Shown here piece by piece: positions 1 to 8,362 of a DNA stretch of 64,000 nucleotides (position 1 is its first letter; every line of letters starts with the position of its first letter). Under the pieces are notes generated by a model. It did not search any database. It was not told where the DNA came from and saw nothing but the letters and a program-made list of their open reading frames with translations. The DNA comes from Variovorax sp. OV329. Lineage in GTDB: Bacteria; Pseudomonadota; Gammaproteobacteria; Burkholderiales; Burkholderiaceae_C. The stretch lies in NCBI RefSeq assembly GCF_900114785.1, contig NZ_FOUG01000016.1, forward strand, positions 62,001 to 126,000. Reading direction: 5' to 3'. The translations under genes were made by a program, and so were the position numbers.

Positions 1-1179
1 CACGTCGCCCGGGTACACGTCCTCCACGCCATCGCGCAGCGCCTTCACGATGGCGCTGGCCAGGCCCGCGGGCGCCAGCTTGGGGGGCGGCATGTGCTGG
101 TTCCACTCGTCGTCGATGGGGCCGGGGAACACGTTGATCACGCGGATGCCGGCCGGCCGCATCTCGGCACGCAGGCATTGCGCCAGCGAATAAGCCGCGG
201 CCTTGGACGCGCTGAAGGTTCCGTGCGGCGGGAAGTTGGACAGCGCGTACACCGACAGCAGGTTGACCCAGGCCGTGGCCGAGGTCACGCCGTCGGCCGA
301 GCGGCCCTTGAGCGCCGGGCCGAACTCCTGCGCCAGGCGCAGCAGCCCGAAGTAGTTGATGTCCATCTCCGCCTTGGCCACGTCGGTGCCGCGGCGCGAG
401 CCGATGCCGAAGGTGCGGTGCACCTCGGCGTTGTTGATCACGATGTCCACCTTGCCGCCGATCTCCCCGGCCAGCTCGGTCACCGAGCGGCCGTTGGTCA
501 GGTCCAGCGGCACCAGCGTCACCTGCGGCAAGGCCGTGATGTCTTCCAGGCCGCCGGTCTTCTTCCAGGGCTCGGCATGGCCGACCCAGACGATGTCGGC
601 GCCGGCCTGCACCAGTGCGCGCACCAGGGCCTGGCCCACGGGGGTCTTGCCATCGGTGACCAGCACCTTGCGGAACTTGGGGTCGCTGGTCATTTCGCGC
701 AGCATCTTGTCGTCGGCCATGTGGGGGCTCCCTTCGTTCGGAAATCCAATGAGTACGGCTTGCCCGGTGCGGTCCAGCCGGGCGCCCACGCGCACGCGCG
801 CCGGGGCTTCGCCCACCTCGCCGTGCAGGTGCACCACGAGGGTCGGGCCGGCATCGAGCTTCACCAGGCCCAGGCGCCAGGGCAGGCGCTCGCGGAAAAA
901 GAGGTCGTTGCTGTGGTGCAGCGTGGTGAGGGCGCACAGTTCGCCCTCGCCCGACTGCGCGCGCCAGCGAAGACGCGCCGAGAGGCACTTGTGGCAGGCC
1001 TCGCGCGGCGGGTACTGCACCGTGCCGCAGTCCTCGCACTGCTGCAATTCGAAGCGGCCCTCGGCCGCAGCGGCGGTGATGCCCAGCGCAACGCGGCCGC
1101 GCTGCGCGGGCGGCAGGTTCATCTGCTGCGTGCGCAGGACCGGGTTCTTGCGCTTGGGGCGCATCAGGGGCATGGTCAT
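1..1179 (-). CDS. DUF35 (zinc ribbon/OB-fold)-SDR fusion protein, 3' end beyond window
   Basis: One uninterrupted frame encodes two domains. Residues 1 to about 150 are a DUF35-type acyl-CoA-binding module: zinc ribbon Cys48, Cys51, Cys62, Cys65, then an OB-fold. From about residue 154 (position 720) a short-chain dehydrogenase fold follows. The start ATG (1179) overlaps the stop of the thiolase-like gene as ATGA, so the two are coupled. An internal ATG at 720 has an AAGGGAG-like site upstream, so a separate SDR polypeptide may also be made. The SDR is odd: the glycine motif reads TDGKTPVG, and the Tyr of YxxxK is Phe322 (TFSASK), while Ser309 and Lys326 remain. DUF35 proteins normally pair with thiolase-fold partners, which fits the neighbour. 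The C-terminus lies outside the window. Confidence 0.8.
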   Translation of the reverse strand, partial: MTMPLMRPKRKNPVLRTQQMNLPPAQRGRVALGITAAAAEGRFELQQCEDCGTVQYPPREACHKCLSARLRWRAQSGEGELCALTTLHHSNDLFFRERLPWRLGLVKLDAGPTLVVHLHGEVGEAPARVRVGARLDRTGQAVLIGFPNEGSPHMADDKMLREMTSDPKFRKVLVTDGKTPVGQALVRALVQAGADIVWVGHAEPWKKTGGLEDITALPQVTLVPLDLTNGRSVTELAGEIGGKVDIVINNAEVHRTFGIGSRRGTDVAKAEMDINYFGLLRLAQEFGPALKGRSADGVTSATAWVNLLSVYALSNFPPHGTFSASKAAAYSLAQCLRAEMRPAGIRVINVFPGPIDDEWNQHMPPPKLAPAGLASAIVKALRDGVEDVYPGDV

Positions 1180-2354
1180 TGGCCGCTCCTCCCGAGAATC
1201 ACCGCGCCGGTACAGAGGCAGCGGTCGTAGGTCACCATGCCGAAGCCGCAGACCATGCCCAGTTGTGCGTCCTTCACGGCGCGTTGTTCGGCCTGGTCCG
1301 TCAGTTGGCGGATGGTCTCGGTCATGCCCAGGAACCCACCGGCCGCACCGGCCTGCCCCACCGAGAGCTGGCCGCCGCTGGTGTTGTTGGGAAAGCTGCC
1401 GGCGTAGGTCAGGCCGTGCTCGCGCACGAAGGCCGGGCCCTCGCCCTTCTCGCAGAAGCCCAGGTCCTCGAACTGCATCATCACGATCACCGGGTAGTCG
1501 TCGTAGGTCTGGATGAGGTCGACGTCCTTGGGCTGGATGCCGGCCTGCGCATACAGGTCGCCTCGGTCCATGCGCCAGCCGCCCTGCACCATCACCGGGT
1601 CCTCGGCGAAGGCGTTGTGGCGCTCGATGGCGCCGCGGATCACCACGTGGGGCAGGCCCAGGTCGCGCGCCTTTTCCTCGCTCATCACCAGGAAGGCCTC
1701 GGCGCCCGCACAGGGCATGACGCAGTCGAACAGATGGATTGGGTCGGAGATGGGCCGCGCCGCCATGTATTCGTCCAGGGTCAGCCCCTTCTTGAACAGC
1801 GCGTTCGGGTTGGCCAGCGCGTTGGTGCGCTGGTCCACCGCAATGCGGCCGAAGTCCTCGCGCTTCGCGCCGTAGGTGCGCATGTAGTTGGCGGTGATGA
1901 AGGCGAAGATGGAGTTCGGCCCGCCCGAGCCGTAAGGGTAGGTCGCGTCGCGCGAGAAGTTGCTGAATGCGCCCAGGGTCTGGCGGAAGGAGTCCACGTG
2001 GTTGGTGTCGGCCGCCACGCAGGCCACCACGTCCGCATCGCCGGCCTGCACGGCGCGGGCCGCGCGGCGCAGGCACATCACGCCTGAAGCACCGCCGGTG
2101 GGCACGTGGTCCAGCCAGCGGGGCGACAGGCCCAGGTGCTGGGTCACACCCACAGCCGTGTCGGGCGCCAGCGAGAAGCTCGACAGGCACAGGCCGTCGA
2201 TCTCATTCTTGGGAATGCCGCTTTCCCTCACCAGCGCTGCCAGTGCCTGGCCGATGAACCAGTGGGCAGTGTGGGTGGAGTAGCGAACATAGGGCACCGT
2301 CACCGGCACGGCGACGGCCACCCCTTCGTAGGACATGCGTCGGCTCTTGCTCAT
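1176..2354 (-). CDS. Thiolase-fold protein (SCP-x/Ltp2-like), probable acyl-CoA retro-aldolase
   Basis: A 392-residue thiolase-superfamily protein. The start MSKSRRM is chosen because its ATG overlaps the ligase stop (ATGA). The nucleophile loop reads TGGASG (residues 86-91) where a thiolase carries Cys, and the C-terminal loop reads NTSGGQLSVGQA (324-335) where GHP would supply the catalytic His. Tyr284 and Tyr287 lie in TYDDY. Known family fact: Ltp2-type thiolase-fold proteins of steroid side-chain degradation lack thiolase chemistry and, with a DUF35 partner, perform retro-aldol cleavage of tertiary beta-hydroxyacyl-CoAs. The next gene supplies a DUF35 domain. Inference: cleavage of a beta-hydroxyacyl-CoA made by the upstream ligase. 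It could instead be an inactive or lipid-transfer paralogue. Confidence 0.85.
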   Translation of the reverse strand: MSKSRRMSYEGVAVAVPVTVPYVRYSTHTAHWFIGQALAALVRESGIPKNEIDGLCLSSFSLAPDTAVGVTQHLGLSPRWLDHVPTGGASGVMCLRRAARAVQAGDADVVACVAADTNHVDSFRQTLGAFSNFSRDATYPYGSGGPNSIFAFITANYMRTYGAKREDFGRIAVDQRTNALANPNALFKKGLTLDEYMAARPISDPIHLFDCVMPCAGAEAFLVMSEEKARDLGLPHVVIRGAIERHNAFAEDPVMVQGGWRMDRGDLYAQAGIQPKDVDLIQTYDDYPVIVMMQFEDLGFCEKGEGPAFVREHGLTYAGSFPNNTSGGQLSVGQAGAAGGFLGMTETIRQLTDQAEQRAVKDAQLGMVCGFGMVTYDRCLCTGAVILGRSGQ

Positions 2355-3976
2355 GCCTGCCTCTTCTTCATGCCGCGCGTGTCCAGGCATTGCGGCTGGC
2401 CCGGCAGCGCGCGGGCCAGGTCGCGCAGCTGGCCGCGCTGGATCTTCTGCGAAGGCGTGAGCGGCAAGGCATCGACGAAGGCGACGTAGCCCGGCGCCTT
2501 GTAGTAGGCCAGTTGCGCCAGCGCATAGTCGACGATGCTGGCGGCGAGCTGCCCGGGGTTGTTGTTGCTCATGTCCTCGCGCAGCACGATGCAGGCCAGC
2601 ACCTCGTCGCCGCGCACCTCGTCGGGCGTCGCCGCCACGGCCGAGGCCTTCACTGCGGGGTGCTGGTTGAGCACGCTCTCCACCTCCACGGCCGAGATGT
2701 TCTCGCCGCTGCGGCGGATCACGTTCTTCTTGCGGTCGACGAAGAAGAGGTTGCCGTCCGCATCGCGGCGCACCAGGTCGCCGGTGTGGAACCAGCCGTC
2801 AGCCCAGGCTTCGCGCGTGGCTTCCTCGTCCTTGAGGTAACCGGAGAAGAAGTGCCGGCGCGGATCGTCGCCACGGGCGCGCACCAGCAGCTCGCCGGGC
2901 GTGTCAGCACCGACCTCGCGGCCCTCCTCGTCCACCAGCTTCATGTCCAGGAAGTCGGGCTGGCGGCCGAAGCAGCTGCTGCCCACGCGGCGCGGCTCGC
3001 GGTTGGCCATGATGCAGGCGCCCGCGCCGGTTTCTGTCATGGCCCAGGCCTCGACCAGGGGGAAGGCGAAACGCTCCTCGAAGAGCGCGTGGTTCTTCTT
3101 GTCCACGCCGGCGCCGAAGCCCCAGCGGATCGCATGATCGCTGTCGGCCGGCGAAGGCGCGGCGGACAGCAGCATGGCCGGCATCACTCCCAGGTAGTGG
3201 ACGATGGTGGACCGGCTCTCGCGCGCGCTGGCCAGCCAGCTCTTCGGGTGGAAGCGGTCCAGCTGTACCAGGCAGCCGCCGGCCGTCAGCACCACCATGG
3301 TCGAGAACGCCATCGCGTTCATGTGGTTGAGGGGCAGCGGCGTGATGACGCGCTCGGTGTCGGGGCGGATGCTGCACACGCCGTCCAGCGCGGCATACCA
3401 CTGGCCGGCGGCCAGGAAGTAGTCGTTGCTCAGGATGCAGCCCTTGGGCCGTCCGGTGGTGCCCGAGGTGTAGAGCAGCGCGCATTCGGTCTGCGGGCCG
3501 ATCGCATCGCCAGCACGGGGCGCGGCCTTGGGGGCCTGCGGCACCGCATCGTCCGCGCCCATGGTGGCGAAGGGCACGCCGGCCTGCTCGGCCGCCGCGC
3601 GCAAGTCGGCGGCGCGCTCGGGCAGCGTCACGGCCAGGCCGATCTCGCTGTGGCCGATCAGGTAGATCAGTTCGGCCGAACGCATCTCGGCATTGATGGG
3701 CACCACGCTCACGCCCAGCGCGTTGAGCGCCAGCCAGTGCAGCAGGAAGGCCGGGCGGTTCTCCAGCAGCAGGCCCACGCGGTGGCCGTGGCCCCAGCCG
3801 GCCTTCTCGTAGGCCTGGCGCAAACGCGCGACCTCGCCAGCAGCCTCGCCCCAGTGCAACGCACCGGCGGCAATGCCGTAGGCCCTGGCGGTCACCGACT
3901 CGGTGAACAGGAACTCGGCCTGCGGCGTGCGGGCCGCCGTCGCGGCAAAGACATCGTGAACGGTGTTCATGGGCAT
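2351..3976 (-). CDS. AMP-forming acyl-CoA synthetase (class I adenylate-forming ligase)
   Basis: A 541-residue ANL-superfamily ligase that should activate a carboxylic acid to its CoA thioester via the acyl-AMP. Visible signatures are the P-loop YTSGTTGRPKG, AMTETG, the GWFHTGD hinge region and the C-terminal PLTPSQKIQRG lysine loop. The start is MPMNTVHD at 3976, just after the stop of the dioxygenase beta gene (3979); MNTVHD at 3970 is an alternative, and no strong ribosome binding site separates them. The 3' end overlaps the thiolase-like start. The position between the dioxygenase and thiolase/DUF35 genes suggests that the oxygenated acid product is its substrate. Confidence 0.9.
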   Translation of the reverse strand: MPMNTVHDVFAATAARTPQAEFLFTESVTARAYGIAAGALHWGEAAGEVARLRQAYEKAGWGHGHRVGLLLENRPAFLLHWLALNALGVSVVPINAEMRSAELIYLIGHSEIGLAVTLPERAADLRAAAEQAGVPFATMGADDAVPQAPKAAPRAGDAIGPQTECALLYTSGTTGRPKGCILSNDYFLAAGQWYAALDGVCSIRPDTERVITPLPLNHMNAMAFSTMVVLTAGGCLVQLDRFHPKSWLASARESRSTIVHYLGVMPAMLLSAAPSPADSDHAIRWGFGAGVDKKNHALFEERFAFPLVEAWAMTETGAGACIMANREPRRVGSSCFGRQPDFLDMKLVDEEGREVGADTPGELLVRARGDDPRRHFFSGYLKDEEATREAWADGWFHTGDLVRRDADGNLFFVDRKKNVIRRSGENISAVEVESVLNQHPAVKASAVAATPDEVRGDEVLACIVLREDMSNNNPGQLAASIVDYALAQLAYYKAPGYVAFVDALPLTPSQKIQRGQLRDLARALPGQPQCLDTRGMKKRQA

Positions 3977-3978
3977 CG

Positions 3979-4467
3979 TCAGATGAAGAGCTGCACGGCA
4001 GTCAGCGCGGCGTCGCAGTTCAGCAGGTTCACCCGCTTGAGCGTCATGCGCAGCGCGCCGTCCACCGCCTTGAGGTGGTGGAAGAAGGTGCCGACGTAGA
4101 ACTGCAGCTCGTCGCCCTGCGATTCCGTGTAGTGGAACTCGGTGCGCACGAGGTATTCCTTCGCTTCCTCGTCGAAGCGTTCCACCGTCGGCACCTGCAG
4201 CAGGTGATGGCAGCGGCTGGGCGGCTGCTGCGAGAAGGCGCGCGGGCTCTTCAGGCGCTCGATGCGCAGTTCGCGCAGCAGCTTGTCCTCGTACATGTGC
4301 GAGCAGTGGTTGATGCCGTCTTCCTGGTCGGGCACGGCCGGCACCCAGTAGAAGGCGTCGTCGGTGAAGAGCGCTTTCCACTCCTCGTAGCGCTTGGCAT
4401 CGAGCAGGCGCGACTCCTGCACGACGAAGTCGACCAGGTCCTGGCGGGTGATCGGGGTGGCGGCCAT
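3979..4467 (-). CDS. iadE: Aromatic-ring-hydroxylating dioxygenase, beta (small) subunit
   Basis: A 162-residue NTF2-like (SnoaL fold) small subunit of a Rieske non-haem iron oxygenase. The N-terminus ITRQDLVDFVVQESRLLD and the YEEWKALFTDDAFYWVP segment are typical of this family. The ATG at 4467 overlaps the alpha-subunit stop (ATGA), consistent with stoichiometric alpha/beta production. The beta subunit is structural in these enzymes. The iad symbol is provisional and rests on gene order (reductase, alpha, beta = C, D, E) in auxin-degradation loci. Confidence 0.9.
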   Translation of the reverse strand: MAATPITRQDLVDFVVQESRLLDAKRYEEWKALFTDDAFYWVPAVPDQEDGINHCSHMYEDKLLRELRIERLKSPRAFSQQPPSRCHHLLQVPTVERFDEEAKEYLVRTEFHYTESQGDELQFYVGTFFHHLKAVDGALRMTLKRVNLLNCDAALTAVQLFI

Positions 4468-5780
4468 CACATGTTCTCCGTCATCCGTTCGGCCCAGGCG
4501 CGGTACTGGTTGCGCATCGGCAGCTCGTTGGTGCCGCCGGTGGTCTGCTCGCCGCCCTTCAGCTCGGCGGGGTCGTAGTTGCGGTGCAGGCTGACCCACT
4601 CGTTGCCGCTGGCATGCAGGCCGGCCTGCATGCCGCGGTAGGCCTGCAGGTCATCGTGGCCCACCACCGAGAAGGGCGAGTTGATGAGCCGGTTGTACAT
4701 CGCGGTGCGCTGCAGCAGTTCGGGCGGCGCGCCCTTGAGGCGGAAGGTCCAGCTTTCGATCAGCGTCTTGTCGGCCGAGATCGGCTTGACCACGCGGATG
4801 GCCTGGATCGCGCCCTTGATGGTGAGGTTGGGGTAGTACACGGTGTTGTGCCGCGCCATGCCCAGGATCTGCGCCGTCTTTTCCTCGCCGTAGCGCGCCT
4901 TCATGGCCGCGTCGTACTCGGGAATGGCGGAGTACTTGCTGTGGATGCTGAAGTTGACGCCGGTGAAGCTGTGGCCGTTGTCGTAGGTGCGGATGCCCAT
5001 GTCGTCGAAGAACTTGTAGTCCGACATGAAGGGCACGAACTGCTCGATGGCCATGGGCTTGGGCGCATCGGCCGGCTTGTCGGCCCACATGGTCTTGGCG
5101 GTGCCGGCCGAGGACTCGTGCGCCACCATGGGGTGCATGGTGTCGTTGAGGTTCTCGACGAACATCTTCCAGTTGCACTGGTGCATGAAGCGGAGGCACC
5201 CGCCGGCAATCTCGAGTTCGCCTTCGGGCGAGCGGTCGGCCATGTTGTCGATGGAGCTGAGCGAATCGCCGAAGTACTCCTCGAAGTCCGGGCCCGCATC
5301 GTTGATCTTCACGAAGATGAAGCCGCGGTACAGGCGCACGTTCTTCACCACCGTCAGGCCCTTGGCCGATTCGCACTCGTGCAGCTGCGTGCCCTCGTAG
5401 CCGTTCTTCAGCGGAATGGCCAAGAGCGAGCCGTCGGTCTTGAAGGTCCAGGCGTGATAGGGGCAGCGGAAGAACTTGCCGGTGTTGCCGCAGGACGCAT
5501 TGACCAGGCGCGAGCCCTTGTGGGCGCAGCGGTTCATCATCACCTTGACCGACCCGTCGCTGTGGCGCACCACGATCAGCGGGCGGCCGGCGATCTCGGC
5601 CTGGATGTAGTCGCCGTTCCTGGGCAGCTGGCTGTCGTGGCCGACGAAGTTCCAGGTGTTGGCGAAGAAGTGCTCCTGCTCCAGCTCGAACAGCTCCTGG
5701 CTGATGTAGAGGTCGCGGTGCACGCGGTCGGGCTGCACCAGGGCGCGGATGGCCTCGGGGTTGCCTCGGTAGCTCGTCAT
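4467..5780 (-). CDS. iadD: Rieske aromatic-ring-hydroxylating dioxygenase, alpha (catalytic) subunit
   Basis: A 437-residue oxygenase alpha subunit. The Rieske [2Fe-2S] ligands are Cys85, His87, Cys106 and His109 (CAH and CPYH). The mononuclear iron site is ENLNDTMHPMVAH, giving His216 and His221, with Asp213 as the electron-bridging acid between sites. Full length for the family. It sits between its reductase (upstream, 31-bp gap) and its beta subunit. By context with IorAB, MarR and the CoA ligase, indole-3-acetate is the best-supported substrate, giving dioxindole-3-acetate. The fold alone does not fix the substrate, and another aromatic carboxylate is possible. Confidence 0.93.
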   Translation of the reverse strand: MTSYRGNPEAIRALVQPDRVHRDLYISQELFELEQEHFFANTWNFVGHDSQLPRNGDYIQAEIAGRPLIVVRHSDGSVKVMMNRCAHKGSRLVNASCGNTGKFFRCPYHAWTFKTDGSLLAIPLKNGYEGTQLHECESAKGLTVVKNVRLYRGFIFVKINDAGPDFEEYFGDSLSSIDNMADRSPEGELEIAGGCLRFMHQCNWKMFVENLNDTMHPMVAHESSAGTAKTMWADKPADAPKPMAIEQFVPFMSDYKFFDDMGIRTYDNGHSFTGVNFSIHSKYSAIPEYDAAMKARYGEEKTAQILGMARHNTVYYPNLTIKGAIQAIRVVKPISADKTLIESWTFRLKGAPPELLQRTAMYNRLINSPFSVVGHDDLQAYRGMQAGLHASGNEWVSLHRNYDPAELKGGEQTTGGTNELPMRNQYRAWAERMTENM

Positions 5781-5811
5781 TCGTGGGTCTCCTTCTGTTC
5801 GTCGCGGTGCG

Positions 5812-6807
5812 CTAGATGTCCAGGACGAGGCGCTTGCCCTTGCAGCGAGAGATGCAGATCTGCATCACGTTGCCTTCGGCCTTCTCGCGGGCGGTGAGCA
5901 CGTAGTCGCGGTGGTCGATCTCGCCTTCCATCACCGGCGTGGCGCACACGCCGCATTCGCCGCGCTTGCAGTCATACATCGGGTCGCAGCCGTGATCGAT
6001 CAGGCAATCGAGGATGGTCTGGCCGGCCTGGACGGTGTAGGTCTGGCCCGATTGCGCCAGCACCAACTCGAAGGCGTGGTCGCCCTCCTCCACCACCGGC
6101 TCGGTGAAGAGCTCGAAGTGCACGCGGTCGTGCGTCCAGCCGCGCGCCTGGGTGGCGGCCAGCACGGCGTCGAGCATCACCTTGGGGCCGCAGACATACA
6201 GCAGGTCGTCCGCGCCGCAGCCGTCCAGCAGCTTGCCGATGTCCAGCGGGGCGCCGGCCTCCTCGTCGGTGTGCAGCAGCAGGTCATCGCCCAGCAGCGC
6301 CTGCAACTCGGGCAGGAAGGCCATTAGCTCGCGGCTGCGGCCGGCGTAGTGCATGCGCACCGGCGCGCCCGCGGCCTTGCGGCTCGCGGCCATGCTGACC
6401 AGCGGCGTGACGCCGATGCCGCCGGCCACCAGCACGGCGCGGGCGCCGCCGGCGTGCACCGGGAAGTCGTTCTTGGGCGCCTCGATCAGCAGGCTGTCGC
6501 CGGCCTGCAGGCCCTCGTGCATGAAGCGCGAGCCGCCGCGGCCGCTGTCCTCGCGGCGCACCGCGATGACGTACTCGGACGGCGCATCGGTCGCGTCGGC
6601 ACGCGCCAGCGGGTTGATGAGGGAGTAGTGGCGCCAGTCCTGCGCGCCGTCCTGCAGGCGCACCTGCACGCGGATGTGCGCACCGGCCGTGAAGCCGGGC
6701 AGCTGCGATCCGTCTTCGGCCGCCAGACGCAGCATGCGGATCAGCGGGTTCAGGCTGCGCGCCTCGACGACGCGCATTTTCAGGTTGGTGGGGGCTGGAT
6801 GGGTCAT
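5812..6807 (-). CDS. iadC: Phthalate-dioxygenase-reductase-type oxidoreductase (FMN/NAD + [2Fe-2S])
   Basis: A 331-residue electron-transfer partner for the Rieske oxygenase. Domains in order: flavin-binding barrel (RHYSLINP flavin motif), NAD(P)-binding domain (VAGGIGVTPL; YVCGPKVML), and a C-terminal plant-type ferredoxin with CKRGECGVC and a distal Cys in MQICISRC. This order is that of the phthalate dioxygenase reductase/VanB class. The ATG at 6807 has a GGAGA site a few bases upstream, and the gap to iorB is 14 bp. It passes electrons from NAD(P)H to the alpha-subunit Rieske centre. The symbol follows the iad gene order and is provisional. Confidence 0.92.
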   Translation of the reverse strand: MTHPAPTNLKMRVVEARSLNPLIRMLRLAAEDGSQLPGFTAGAHIRVQVRLQDGAQDWRHYSLINPLARADATDAPSEYVIAVRREDSGRGGSRFMHEGLQAGDSLLIEAPKNDFPVHAGGARAVLVAGGIGVTPLVSMAASRKAAGAPVRMHYAGRSRELMAFLPELQALLGDDLLLHTDEEAGAPLDIGKLLDGCGADDLLYVCGPKVMLDAVLAATQARGWTHDRVHFELFTEPVVEEGDHAFELVLAQSGQTYTVQAGQTILDCLIDHGCDPMYDCKRGECGVCATPVMEGEIDHRDYVLTAREKAEGNVMQICISRCKGKRLVLDI

Positions 6808-6821
6808 CGCTGTTGTCTCCT

Positions 6822-8327
6822 TCAGCCCAGCGCGTACTGCGCCAGCTTGGCGCGCAGCTGCTTGCCGTGCTCGTCGGCCAGGGCAGCATCGCGCAGCTCG
6901 CGCAGGGTGGCGGGGGCCAGCGTGGGGCCGGCCTTGCGGGCGGCCTCCATCAGCAGTTCGTAGTTGCGCTTGCCGCGCTCGTGGGTGTCGCTGTAGCCCT
7001 TCACCAGGCGCTGGCACTGGGCGATTTCCAGGGCCAGGGCGGGGTTGAAGGCAGCCACTTCGCCGATGCGCTGCAGCCAGTTCTCGATGAGCCCGTTCTC
7101 CTCGGCGAAGCGGGTGGTGCTGCGGCGCCAGCGGCGGGTGGCCGCCACGGTGCGCAGCATCAGGTAGCCGCGCAGCGAGCTGGTGCGCACCACGCGGCCC
7201 TTCTGCGTCATGCGCTCCACCAGGCGGCGCGGCGCGCCAGAGTTCATCAGCCAGCGGCCCAGGCCGCCGGGCAGCGTCTCGCAGATCTCCTGCAGGCGCG
7301 GGTGCATGTATTCGTTGATGGCCAGCAGCTGGTCGGCCTGGGCGCCCGATTCGCCGCGCACCCGCTCGAAGCGGCTGGAGCGGGTCTTGAGCGAGGCAAC
7401 GCGGGCCGTGTCCTCGTAGGACATCCACAGCGCCAGGTGTCGTGCGACAGCCTCGTCGAGGCGGCCGCCATCGTCCACCTTGAGCGCCTGCACCTTGCGC
7501 ACGCGGTCGAGGTAGGTGCCGGCATAGGCCGTGTCCTGGTAGTCGATCAGGCGGCGAACGCCTTCCAGCAGCACCGGCTGCAGATCGGCGGAAAAGTCCT
7601 TGCGCACGCCCTCGACCAGGGCCCGCACCTCGGGGTGCGTGGGCGCCGGCTCGCGCTGGACGATGGGCGCGGCTTCCTGCTGCGCCGCATCGCCTTCCTT
7701 CTGCGCGCGATCGAAGGCCGAGCCGAAGGCGCGCAGGCTGGGCTTGACGCCCACGCCGCCGCGCTCGATGGTGGCTTCGAAGTGCGCGCGGCTGAAAGGC
7801 AGCACGCCGGTGCCGGCCAGCGCGCCGAAGAGCACCGCGCTGATCACGCTGCCCGATTCTTCCGCGGCCCTGGCCATGTCGAAGCGCACGAAGCGCTTGG
7901 CGGCACGCGCGGCATGGGCCAGCAGCTCGGTGCTGTCCACGCGGCCGTCGCCCATGGCCGACTTCTCGGCGATGGAATACACGCGGTGCGTGGAAGCCAG
8001 CAGCGTCGTGCGGTCGGGCGTGACCAGGCCGCGCTGCACCGCGCGTCCGGCTTCCATCAGCTCGGAGGCCAGCACCACGTCCACGTCGCCGGGCAGCGGC
8101 ATCAGCGCCAGCACCGGGTGGCCGCCGTCGGCCTGGGCGCGCTCGCGCGGGAACAGCTCCACGTAGTAGATGGTGGCGCCGGTGCGCTGCGCCACGCCGG
8201 GCACCGAGGTGGTCTGCGCGATGTAGCCGTTGTGCTCGCCGAGGTCGACGATCCAGTCGGCCAGCACGCCGCCACCTTCCCCGCCCATGGCTAGGATCGC
8301 GATCTTGATCGGTTGCGCTGCGTTCAT
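6822..8327 (-). CDS. iorB: Indolepyruvate ferredoxin oxidoreductase beta subunit, long form with DUF6537
   Basis: A 501-residue protein. The first 200 or so residues are the gamma-type domain of 2-oxoacid:ferredoxin oxidoreductases (MGGEGGGVLADWI; VPGVAQRTGATIYYVE), which binds the CoA-side partner. The rest is a DUF6537-like extension with RLIDYQDTAYAGTYLDRV, seen in IorB forms of aerobic proteobacteria. It directly follows iorA (35-bp gap). With IorA it should oxidatively decarboxylate an aryl 2-oxoacid to the acyl-CoA. In this locus 2-aminophenylglyoxylate is a candidate substrate besides indolepyruvate; that is inference. Confidence 0.9.
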   Translation of the reverse strand: MNAAQPIKIAILAMGGEGGGVLADWIVDLGEHNGYIAQTTSVPGVAQRTGATIYYVELFPRERAQADGGHPVLALMPLPGDVDVVLASELMEAGRAVQRGLVTPDRTTLLASTHRVYSIAEKSAMGDGRVDSTELLAHAARAAKRFVRFDMARAAEESGSVISAVLFGALAGTGVLPFSRAHFEATIERGGVGVKPSLRAFGSAFDRAQKEGDAAQQEAAPIVQREPAPTHPEVRALVEGVRKDFSADLQPVLLEGVRRLIDYQDTAYAGTYLDRVRKVQALKVDDGGRLDEAVARHLALWMSYEDTARVASLKTRSSRFERVRGESGAQADQLLAINEYMHPRLQEICETLPGGLGRWLMNSGAPRRLVERMTQKGRVVRTSSLRGYLMLRTVAATRRWRRSTTRFAEENGLIENWLQRIGEVAAFNPALALEIAQCQRLVKGYSDTHERGKRNYELLMEAARKAGPTLAPATLRELRDAALADEHGKQLRAKLAQYALG

Positions 8328-8362
8328 CGTGGGTTCTTCTGTCGTTGTTCTCGGGAAGGGGG

